A stretch of 36,755 nt of DNA. It comes from a bacterium (GTDB lineage: Bacteria > Cyanobacteriota > Vampirovibrionia > Obscuribacterales > JAKAZS01). Position 1 is the stretch's first letter. Each line of letters opens with the position of its first letter. The notes beneath the pieces were generated by a model. It saw only the letters and a program-made list of their open reading frames with translations, was not told the DNA's origin and did not search any database. Location of the stretch: NCBI GenBank assembly GCA_021785395.1, contig JAJYFO010000005.1, forward strand, positions 1 through 36,755. Reading direction: 5' to 3'. The position numbers and the translations under genes were made by a program. Positions 9,331 to 15,794 of this stretch are shown here, piece by piece.

Positions 9331-10197
9331 TTATTTTATTAGCGGTTTTAAAATTTTGATTGAGGCCTTTAAACCGTTTTCGTATTCGGTATCGGTTTCT
9401 TCTAAAAAATCATCTTCAAGCTGGATCGAGACGGTCTGGTCGTAGTTATAAAGCTTAAGCGTTTCGATTAATTGTCTCCAGTCAACTAGGCCTTTGCCTG
9501 CCATACGGTACTGCCACCAAAGTGGACCAAAAAGACCGCTATCGCTGAGCAAAGTTCGGTTGATTTCAATATCAAAGGCTTCGACATTTTCGATAGCTGC
9601 AACTATGCCAGGCAGTATATCTAAATAATTAATACCAAGCCAGACACAATCAGCTGGCGAAAATGAGAGACATAGTCCTTCTATACTGGCTATAAGTTCT
9701 CGCCATATTTGAGGGTTGGTAGCACGCCAATTAGACATAGACGATTTGCGAAAATTACTAGGCGTTGAAAGCCTCAGTAAAAGCTTAAGATCATTGGAAT
9801 TGGCTATATCGTTTAAATTAGTGAGGTGATTAATTATTTTTGTCTGCCAGTCTGAACCGTAGTCCGGATTTATGTATACGCCAATTTTATGACAATCAAG
9901 AATCTTGGCCAGGTATACTAATTTTTTAAACATATTTAATTCCTGGTCTAAGCTATTTTTCTTTATTTCATCAATGCATTCGTTAAAATTTATTATATCA
10001 AATGTTAAGTTGGCTTTATGAGCGGTTTTTAACAATTTTTTAAAATAACTGATTTCTGTTTTAGTCAATTTTTCATTGCTTTTAACCTTAAAATTGGCTA
10101 AATTCATTTCTAATGAATTAAAATTATAGGGTTGAATTAATTCTATTGCTTTTTCAATACCACAATTAAACTTGGAAATATTACAGGCTAATTTCAT
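9331..10197 (-). CDS. Sugar phosphate isomerase/epimerase-like TIM-barrel protein
   Basis: 288 aa, the usual size for the AP-endonuclease-2/xylose-isomerase-like TIM-barrel family. It opens with MKLACNISKF and alternates strands and helices typical of the fold: NSLEMNLAN (strand 2), TFDIINFNEC, CHKIGVYINPDYG, LKLLLRLSTPSN, GLCLSFSPADCVWLGINYLD, VEAFDIEINRTL and YDQTVSIQLEDDFLEE. The late Glu/Asp-rich strand and the GPLWWQYRMAGKGLVDWRQ block match the family's metal-site end. The exact reaction cannot be told. It sits 12 bp after the PDZ gene and 4 bp before the mannosidase gene, suggesting work on a sugar released by the mannosidase. No signal peptide, so cytosolic. Confidence 0.7.
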   Translation of the reverse strand: MKLACNISKFNCGIEKAIELIQPYNFNSLEMNLANFKVKSNEKLTKTEISYFKKLLKTAHKANLTFDIINFNECIDEIKKNSLDQELNMFKKLVYLAKILDCHKIGVYINPDYGSDWQTKIINHLTNLNDIANSNDLKLLLRLSTPSNFRKSSMSNWRATNPQIWRELIASIEGLCLSFSPADCVWLGINYLDILPGIVAAIENVEAFDIEINRTLLSDSGLFGPLWWQYRMAGKGLVDWRQLIETLKLYNYDQTVSIQLEDDFLEETDTEYENGLKASIKILKPLIK

Positions 10198-10209
10198 GAA
10201 TTCGCTAAA

Positions 10210-10782
10210 TTATAACTCCCTCATATACTTGCTTCTAGTCTCGTAATCGGGGATATCGGTAACGTCAATACGCATAATTTTTTTGACAAAAAAACTATCG
10301 CCCCTTTTCACGGAAATATTAACCGGTGTGTTTGGTACTCCGATAATTGAACCATAAATTTCTTCGCGGGTATAGCCAGCTATCGGCGTGCCGTCGACAG
10401 CAACTATATAATCGCCAACCTTGAGACCAGCTTTTTGAGCTGGTGTATTGGGAAAGACGTATTTTATAAGTGGCAGACTTCCCGTTCTTATCTGGAATAA
10501 CACTCCGATTACGCCTACAGACCGGCTGGCAGAATTCTGTAACATTTCATTGGTTAATGAGTCGGTTAAAGGCTTCTTGTTAATTTTCTGTAACAATGAA
10601 TTCTTTAGAGTATTGGACTTCATACTTTTCTGAACCGACCCTTGTAAAGTCGGATTGGCGTCTAATTTTGGCTTAGCTTTTTCTAGATTCTGACTGTAAC
10701 CGTAGCCTGGCAGAATCAAGAGAATTGTCAAGTAAATAATACTAATGAGGCTGAACGGTTTTGTAGTCAAATTGTTTAACAT
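10210..10782 (-). CDS. Exported PDZ-domain protein
   Basis: 190 aa. A hydrophobic N-terminus (FSLISIIYLTILLILPGYG, about residues 11-30) looks like a signal peptide or anchor. Residues about 85-175 form one PDZ domain: GVIGVLFQIRTG is the peptide-binding loop region, followed by VFPNTPAQKAGLKVGDYIVA and VDGTPIAGYTREEIYGSI. There is no protease domain, so it is not a CtpA or DegP enzyme but could be an adaptor or recruit C-terminal tails in the periplasm. It is the first gene of a probable three-gene unit with the TIM-barrel protein and the mannosidase, and is divergent from mdh. Function unassigned. Confidence 0.75.
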   Translation of the reverse strand: MLNNLTTKPFSLISIIYLTILLILPGYGYSQNLEKAKPKLDANPTLQGSVQKSMKSNTLKNSLLQKINKKPLTDSLTNEMLQNSASRSVGVIGVLFQIRTGSLPLIKYVFPNTPAQKAGLKVGDYIVAVDGTPIAGYTREEIYGSIIGVPNTPVNISVKRGDSFFVKKIMRIDVTDIPDYETRSKYMREL

Positions 10783-10961
10783 ATTCTCTATGATTAAAAT
10801 TCACCAGACCAGCATTGGTAGTAATTTGTATTTTGTGGAGCCAAGTTTAGTGACTGGGAATTTTCACTATTTGTTCCTAGTACCCAACTATCTTAACATA
10901 TTTTAAGGAATTGCAAATTTTAATTTATCATAATTTATCTATTAATTTTTAAAATATTTTC

Positions 10962-10991
10962 TTACTTTCGTGCTAAGTTAAATACTATACT
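10962..10991 (+). promoter_or_regulatory. Possible promoter for mdh
   Basis: TTACTT at 10962-10967 and TATACT at 10986-10991, spaced 18 nt, lie 39 nt before the mdh start in a highly AT-rich divergent region (10783-11029). Sequence match only; no other regulatory element was recognised in the region. Confidence 0.3.
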
Positions 10992-11029
10992 TTTTTGACC
11001 ACAGATTCTTAGATAGAAAGGAGTTGCAT

Positions 11030-11968
11030 ATGAGTAAGGTTGTTGTAATTGGGGCTGGAAACGTTGGCGCTACAGCTGCTCAATATATTGTTGACCGCAA
11101 ATTGGCCGATGTCGTTCTTATCGATATTGTTGAAGGTTTGCCGCAAGGTAAGGCGTTAGACTTGCTTCAAGCTGGATCCCCCAGTAACCACGATTGTAGT
11201 ATTATCGGTACTAATGATTATGCTGATACTAAAGACGCCGACATTGTCGTAATGACGGCTGGAATAGCAAGAAAACCAGGTATGTCAAGGGACGATTTGC
11301 TTAAAACGAACGCTAATATCGTTCAGTCCGCCATAAAAGAGGCGCATAAATATTCCCCTAATGCCATATTTTTGATAGTCACCAACCCTTTAGATGTCAT
11401 GACTCATTTGGCTCTTAAAACAACTAAATTACCGATGAATAGGGTTCTTGGAATGGCCGGTGTGCTCGACAGTGCAAGGTTTGAAACATTTATTGCCATG
11501 GAGTTAAAAGTTAGCGTAAAAGACGTTCGCGCTTTGGTTCTTGGCGGACATGGTGACCTTATGGTGCCAGTTACATCTTTGGCCAGTGTGTCGGGTATTC
11601 CGCTACTTAACCTAATTAAGCCAGATGTTTTGAGCAATTTAATCAAACGCACTCAAGACGGAGGCGCTGAAATTGTAAGCTTGCTCAAAACGGGTTCGGC
11701 ATTTTATGCACCAGGAGCGAGCGTTGCCTTTATGGTGGAATCAATACTGCGCGATCAAAACCGCCTTATGACAGCCAGTGTATGTCCTGGCGGAGAATAT
11801 GGGCTTAAAGATTTGTTTATTGGTTTGCCTTGTGTTTTAGGGCGGTCTGGTGTTAAGAAAATAGTTGAATTGGACTTGACCACTCAAGAAATGGGTGACC
11901 TAAATAAATCGGCAGCGGCCATTAAAGAAAGTATTAACAAAATGAATGAATTGCTGGTTGCTGTCTAA
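11030..11968 (+). CDS. mdh: Malate dehydrogenase (NAD-dependent, LDH-like type)
   Basis: Interconverts malate and oxaloacetate with NAD in the cytosol. 312 aa from ATG at 11030, which has AAAGGAG at 11017-11023, six bases upstream; a TTG six bases earlier overlaps too closely with that site to be the start. GAGNVG (residues 8-13) is the dinucleotide loop, and LIDI places an Asp at the end of strand 2, favouring NAD over NADP. IARKPGMSRDDL carries the mobile-loop substrate arginines, VTNPLDVMTH the conserved Asn, GVLDSARF the catalytic Asp and substrate Arg, and GGHGD the catalytic His (about H174). The Arg at the mobile-loop specificity position fits malate rather than lactate dehydrogenase. 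Sixteen bases separate it from the next gene, which is probably co-transcribed. Confidence 0.95.
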   Translation: MSKVVVIGAGNVGATAAQYIVDRKLADVVLIDIVEGLPQGKALDLLQAGSPSNHDCSIIGTNDYADTKDADIVVMTAGIARKPGMSRDDLLKTNANIVQSAIKEAHKYSPNAIFLIVTNPLDVMTHLALKTTKLPMNRVLGMAGVLDSARFETFIAMELKVSVKDVRALVLGGHGDLMVPVTSLASVSGIPLLNLIKPDVLSNLIKRTQDGGAEIVSLLKTGSAFYAPGASVAFMVESILRDQNRLMTASVCPGGEYGLKDLFIGLPCVLGRSGVKKIVELDLTTQEMGDLNKSAAAIKESINKMNELLVAV

Positions 11969-11984
11969 AGAAATAGGAAATTGA

Positions 11985-13469
11985 ATGAAAATTAAAATAA
12001 AAAAAAATAGGGTAATTAATATTGGGTTAATTATTAGTTTTTGGGGTTCGTCGTTCGTTTCATTGCCGGCAGTTGCCGGCAATGAAACGGGAAATGCTAC
12101 TAAGCCTGTGATTAAGACCGGCTTAAGTACCAATAAAATAATTGATAAAACGTCTGACAATGACATTAAGAAGCCGGATACGCCGGTTGCTAATCAAGGC
12201 GGTATCGTGTTGTCGGATCCCAAAAATACAGCTAGTAGTATCAATGATGAAAATGCTTATATCGATAATTCAAGCAGTAATTCCCAGGATTTGCAAGTTA
12301 TCAAAAACATCATTGTAAACCTTGAAGACGACTGGAATAACCACGATTTAGAAAAAGTGATGAATTATTATTCTGATACTTATATAAATAACGATGGCTT
12401 AGATAAAACCGCAATTACAGAGCTGACCAAAGATTTTTGGACAACTTATCCGGACGTAAAATCTAATTCACGCATTTATGAAATACGTATGGACGGTGAT
12501 TACGCTACAGTGGAATCGCTGGATAAGGCTTTTGGTCATACCGCCAAAGAAATGCCTGGACTTGGTACTAAAGGTGTTTTGAGTTCAAAGTCAGAAGGAG
12601 CTTTGTATATTAAAAGAACTGGTAAGATCTGGAAAATTATCGGCGACCGCAATAACTTTGAGGAAGTAAAAGTCTCTTTTGGTATTGCTAAATTAATAGA
12701 TACTAGCTTTTCGGCTCCAGCCCAGGTTAAATCAGGTTCCCCATTTTCGGCAAAACTTAATATGGAATCTTTGCCACCAAATATTGGTGCTATAGGTTCT
12801 ATAACAAATGAACCTTTAAAATATCCACAAAGTCCACCAAATGATTGCTGGAGGCCAATTATTGGTTCTAGGTTGGAACGCATTATGACAGCCAATACTG
12901 ATAACCGCAATGAATTGTTGATTGCGACGATTGGTTTGACTGACCCAAGTAAGGGAAATTTGGCTGGTTTGGAGTTTATTACGAGACGATTAAATGTTGT
13001 ACCAGAAGTTAGAAGTGACGATATAGTAAAACTTAAAAATAAAGAAGACGCTAAAAAATCGCCAATAGATGGTACTTTATTGCCCGGTAATATAGATAAT
13101 ATACCCGGTACAAAAAAAGACGATAAGTCAGTAAAAGATAAAGATAACGGTGCCTCTAACGATAAAAAAGATGATAAGTCAGTAAAATATAAAGATAATG
13201 GTGCCTCTAACGATAAAAAAGATGATAAGTCAGTAAAAGATAAAGATAACGGTGGCTCTAACGATAAAAAAGACGATAAGTCAGTAAAAGATAAAGATGA
13301 TAGTAGCTCTAACGATAAAAAAGATGATAAGTCGGTAAAAGATAACGGTGGCTCTAACGATAAAAAAGATGATAGGTCAGTAAAAGATAAAGATGATAAC
13401 GATAAAAAAGACGATAAGTCAGTAAAAGATAAAGACAATAGCAGCTCTAACGATAATAAAGCTAAATAA
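11985..13469 (+). CDS. Secreted NTF2-like protein with charged repeat tail
   Basis: 494 aa. The signal peptide ends in SLPAVAGNE with an AVA cleavage signal near residue 33; AGGAAA sits just before the ATG. Residues about 105-225 (NLEDDWNNHDLEKVMNYYSD through GALYIKRTGKIWKIIGDRNN) look like a SnoaL/NTF2-like domain, a fold used for small-ligand binding or as an accessory domain. Residues about 230-360 form a second beta-rich region with no recognised family. The last about 120 residues are seven tandem copies of a KKDDKSVKDKDN-type unit, highly charged and probably disordered. The gene follows mdh by 16 bp, with no functional link evident. The signal-peptide codons contain a strong palindrome at 12056-12089. 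Function unknown. Confidence 0.75.
   Translation: MKIKIKKNRVINIGLIISFWGSSFVSLPAVAGNETGNATKPVIKTGLSTNKIIDKTSDNDIKKPDTPVANQGGIVLSDPKNTASSINDENAYIDNSSSNSQDLQVIKNIIVNLEDDWNNHDLEKVMNYYSDTYINNDGLDKTAITELTKDFWTTYPDVKSNSRIYEIRMDGDYATVESLDKAFGHTAKEMPGLGTKGVLSSKSEGALYIKRTGKIWKIIGDRNNFEEVKVSFGIAKLIDTSFSAPAQVKSGSPFSAKLNMESLPPNIGAIGSITNEPLKYPQSPPNDCWRPIIGSRLERIMTANTDNRNELLIATIGLTDPSKGNLAGLEFITRRLNVVPEVRSDDIVKLKNKEDAKKSPIDGTLLPGNIDNIPGTKKDDKSVKDKDNGASNDKKDDKSVKYKDNGASNDKKDDKSVKDKDNGGSNDKKDDKSVKDKDDSSSNDKKDDKSVKDNGGSNDKKDDRSVKDKDDNDKKDDKSVKDKDNSSSNDNKAK
12056..12089. repeat. 34-nt perfect palindrome in signal-peptide codons
   Basis: Arms CGTTTCATTGCCGGCA (12056-12071) and its exact complement (12074-12089) are separated by only GT. 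The GC-rich centre is unusual in this AT-rich region and would form a very stable mRNA hairpin or DNA cruciform about 70 nt into the coding sequence. Confidence 0.9.
13113..13454 (+). repeat. Coding tandem repeat, 51-bp (17-residue) unit, seven copies
   Basis: The peptide unit is KKDDKSVKDKDNGASND with substitutions at the last five positions. Five copies are 17 residues, one is 15 and one is 14. All length changes are in-frame, so the tail has been kept translatable. Codon choice is nearly constant between copies, which points to recent expansion by slippage or unequal crossover. Confidence 0.95.
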
Positions 13470-13487
13470 AGGTAGCCAATCAAAATT

Positions 13488-13952
13488 GTGGTGTTAGTTT
13501 TTTTTATAACTTCAGTTTTTTGTATTTTTGTCGACCAATTAACTAAGTCTAGAGCCATAAGTTTTTTAACACCTGATACTAATCAGATTTTTATACCAGG
13601 GTTTATAAATTTGACTCTGGTTAAAAATACTGGCATGGCTTTTAGCCTGGCTAGCGGACATATTCAGATAACGACTTGGATTTCACTTATAGTATCGTTT
13701 GTGCTAATTTATGTATTTATTACCAACCAACCTCGCCAAAGAATTATTTTATATTATATTGCCTTTGGATTTCTTTTGGGTGGCGCCTGCGGGAATATTA
13801 TCGATCGTTTTTATCAGGGTTTTGTAACTGACTTTATTGAATTCTCCCAGTTTGACTTTCCCGTTTTTAATATGGCCGATATTTTTATCGATATCGGGAT
13901 TGTATTGTTGTTGATTTATAATTTTAAATACGCCAAATTAAGAATTAAATGA
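13488..13952 (+). CDS. lspA: Lipoprotein signal peptidase (signal peptidase II)
   Basis: An inner-membrane aspartic protease that cleaves prolipoproteins before the lipidated Cys. 154 aa, normal length, with four hydrophobic segments. VDQLTK near the N-terminus, LVKNTGMAFSL, GNIIDR (catalytic D106) and VFNMADIFIDIG (catalytic D131) are the family's conserved blocks. The start is GTG at 13488 with AAAGGTAG 12 nt upstream; no ATG is available. The gene overlaps rluD by four bases (ATGA), so the two are translationally coupled, a common lspA-rluD arrangement. A probable substrate is the lipoprotein at 189-1133. Confidence 0.95.
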   Translation: MVLVFFITSVFCIFVDQLTKSRAISFLTPDTNQIFIPGFINLTLVKNTGMAFSLASGHIQITTWISLIVSFVLIYVFITNQPRQRIILYYIAFGFLLGGACGNIIDRFYQGFVTDFIEFSQFDFPVFNMADIFIDIGIVLLLIYNFKYAKLRIK

Positions 13953-14992
13953 ATGAAAATTTTTCATTAGACAATATAAAAATTAACTTCGTAAACGAAG
14001 ATGATTCTGTTCTGGAAAGCCTGTATCCAAACATGAGTCAGCTCGGTAAACTTCTAGGTGAAGGTATTAGCGATTTGAGACTCGACGTGTTTTTAGCTAA
14101 AATCCTTCAAGACCATCCAAAATTTTCGTTTAGCCGGACTAAAATTCAAAATTTAATTAAAAACGGCAACATAATGGTAAATCACAAGTATGTAAATAGC
14201 AATATTAAAATTAATGCTAACTGTGAAATATCCATTGCCCTACCTAAAACTAGGGAATATTCTGTTGTTAAACGCAATATTCAACTCGAAATTATTTACG
14301 AAGATAATTATCTGGCTTTAATCAATAAACCCAGTGGTTTAACGGTTCATCCAGGAGCTGGCAATGACGACAATACCCTTGTTAATGCTCTTTTGTATCA
14401 ATTTGGTTCGAGTTTGTCTAGCTATAACCTGACCGACCGCCCTGGTATCATTCACCGCCTCGATAAAGATACTAGTGGTATTATGATGATCGCTAAATCC
14501 GACGAAAGCCACGCTAAACTAGCTAACCTTTTTAAAGCAAGACAAATTCAGAAAACTTATTTGGCTTTAGTGGAAGGTTACCCACAGTCCAAAACCGGTG
14601 AAATTAATCTTAGTATAGCCAGGCATAAAACTAAGCGTAAAATCATGTGCGTCGATAGTGAAGGGCGTGAGGCCATAACTTTTTTTAAATTGCTAAAACA
14701 TAGTAACACCTTTTCTTTGCTCGAACTTTTGCCTAAAACTGGTCGCACGCACCAGCTCAGGGTTCATTTGGCCTATTTAAATTTGCCGATTGCTGGCGAT
14801 TTGGTTTATAATAATAAAGCTAGCGGTAAAGCCCAGTTTCGCTGCGATTATGGGTTGAACGGGCATCTTTTGCACGCTTTTAGCCTAGAATTTATCCATC
14901 CCTATACTTTACAGAAATTAAAATTTGAGGCTCCTTTGCCAGCATATTTTAAAGCTGCGATGAAAACTTTAATAGACTTTAAACTTTCTTGA
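13949..14992 (+). CDS. rluD: RluA/RluD-family pseudouridine synthase
   Basis: Converts uridine to pseudouridine in 23S rRNA (RluD type) or a related RNA. 347 aa. Residues about 43-105 form an S4 RNA-binding domain (RLDVFLAKIL, then KIQNLIKNGNIMVNHK). The catalytic domain has the diagnostic RPGIIHRLDKDTSGIMM with catalytic D172, INKPSGLTVHPGAGN, and the downstream KTGRTHQLRVHLAYL and PIAGDLVY motifs. The start overlaps the lspA stop as ATGA. The N-terminal about 40 residues extend beyond typical RluD. Membership of the RluA family is certain; exact rRNA targets are inferred. Confidence 0.9.
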   Translation: MNENFSLDNIKINFVNEDDSVLESLYPNMSQLGKLLGEGISDLRLDVFLAKILQDHPKFSFSRTKIQNLIKNGNIMVNHKYVNSNIKINANCEISIALPKTREYSVVKRNIQLEIIYEDNYLALINKPSGLTVHPGAGNDDNTLVNALLYQFGSSLSSYNLTDRPGIIHRLDKDTSGIMMIAKSDESHAKLANLFKARQIQKTYLALVEGYPQSKTGEINLSIARHKTKRKIMCVDSEGREAITFFKLLKHSNTFSLLELLPKTGRTHQLRVHLAYLNLPIAGDLVYNNKASGKAQFRCDYGLNGHLLHAFSLEFIHPYTLQKLKFEAPLPAYFKAAMKTLIDFKLS

Positions 14993-15047
14993 ATAAAATT
15001 TATTTATATACTAAAATGAAGTGTTATATGGTTCAGGTTTTAAATAA

Positions 15048-15395
15048 ATGAATAAAAGTTATCTATACGTTTGCCTTAGTATCGTCATTTCGCTTTTTTG
15101 CCTTTTTGTCAGTTTGATCAACGGTCAGGCCGTTGAATTAAATTTGGGTTTTGGGAAAATGAATTTACCTATGTCGGTTGCGTTAATTATAGCTTGGGCA
15201 TTGGGTGTACTAAGTCTATATTGCTATAAGCAAAAACAGAAATTAGTCGCTAAAACATCGCAAACCCAGTTAGAATGGAAAGCCCAAGACGCAAAGCTTA
15301 TGGCTAGTATAGCCAGTGACAAAGAAAAACAACTTGAGGCAAAAATAGCTACGCTTGAAGCGGCGCTCAAAACGGCTTTAAAAAAAAATGACTAG
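15048..15395 (+). CDS. LapA-domain (DUF1049) small membrane protein
   Basis: 115 aa. Two hydrophobic segments, about residues 5-25 and 43-62, enclose a short loop (INGQAVELNLGFGKMNLP), then an Ala/Lys/Gln-rich helix that should form a coiled coil (about 70-113). This is the layout of the LapA domain, which works with LapB in lipopolysaccharide assembly in Enterobacteria and occurs widely in cyanobacteria without an assigned role. It lies 55 bp after rluD on the same strand and faces the minus-strand cluster. Confidence 0.75.
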   Translation: MNKSYLYVCLSIVISLFCLFVSLINGQAVELNLGFGKMNLPMSVALIIAWALGVLSLYCYKQKQKLVAKTSQTQLEWKAQDAKLMASIASDKEKQLEAKIATLEAALKTALKKND

Positions 15396-15405
15396 GCTAA
15401 AACAG

Positions 15406-15537
15406 TTAACTGAATAATTTATTGATTAATTTTCTTTGCTTGTCGTTATGAACTACCTGAAAAGTCGTTAAATGCCTTGGAACATTAGTAAGAGTTGAAA
15501 AGCACTGTATAAAGTCGGTAAGCGGCATAGATATCAT
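15406..15537 (-). CDS. Small hypothetical protein (43 aa)
   Basis: ATG at 15537 has AAAGG six bases upstream, and the frame runs to TAA at 15406. Its ATG overlaps the TGA of the upstream open frame (ATGA), as in coupled genes. The product is polar, starts MISMPLTDFIQCFS and has no recognised domain or membrane segment. It ends 11 bp from the convergent LapA-like gene. It may be real or chance; the ribosome site and coupling are the only support. Confidence 0.3.
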   Translation of the reverse strand: MISMPLTDFIQCFSTLTNVPRHLTTFQVVHNDKQRKLINKLFS

Positions 15538-15794
15538 TCCGCGCCTTTGTTTTCAACATTATTTATGCTATAACCTGTCCATGGGATTTGGTAATTATCC
15601 AATTTATTTAGTCCGGTTATAATATTAAACTCCCACGGGTTGCCTGCGGTAATCCTGTAGGCTGTAGGATTGTAGGCGATGACAGAAAAGAGGTTGTTTA
15701 AGTCGTTTTCAATATTTAAGTTAATCGAAGCTACAATCGGGTCACCATTATTTAGACAATTTGTAACGTGGCTATTTAAATTAAACTTTTGCTT
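15534..15794 (-). pseudogene. Possible gene remnant after the acyltransferase/ligase gene
   Basis: An open frame of about 85 codons begins inside the 3' end of the upstream gene in the -1 frame and ends at TGA 15534. Its content looks protein-like (LNNLFSVIAYNP, ITAGNPWEFNIITGLNKL, YQIPWTGYSINN), but it has no ATG, GTG or TTG start until near its end, so it may be a remnant that lost its start. No family recognised. A programmed -1 frameshift extending the upstream protein is possible, but no classical slippery heptamer is seen. Together with the 43-aa ORF it fills the otherwise gene-free 15396-15775. Confidence 0.3.

Noticed and set aside
11024-11029. TTG start for mdh two codons upstream
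   Set aside because: The AAAGGAG site ends at 11023 and would leave no spacing; ATG at 11030 has the correct gap.
12536-13558. 340-codon minus-strand open frame
   Set aside because: It is the antisense of the charged repeat tail and the lspA start; its Leu/Ser repeats mirror the Lys/Asp codons, and no ribosome site was seen.
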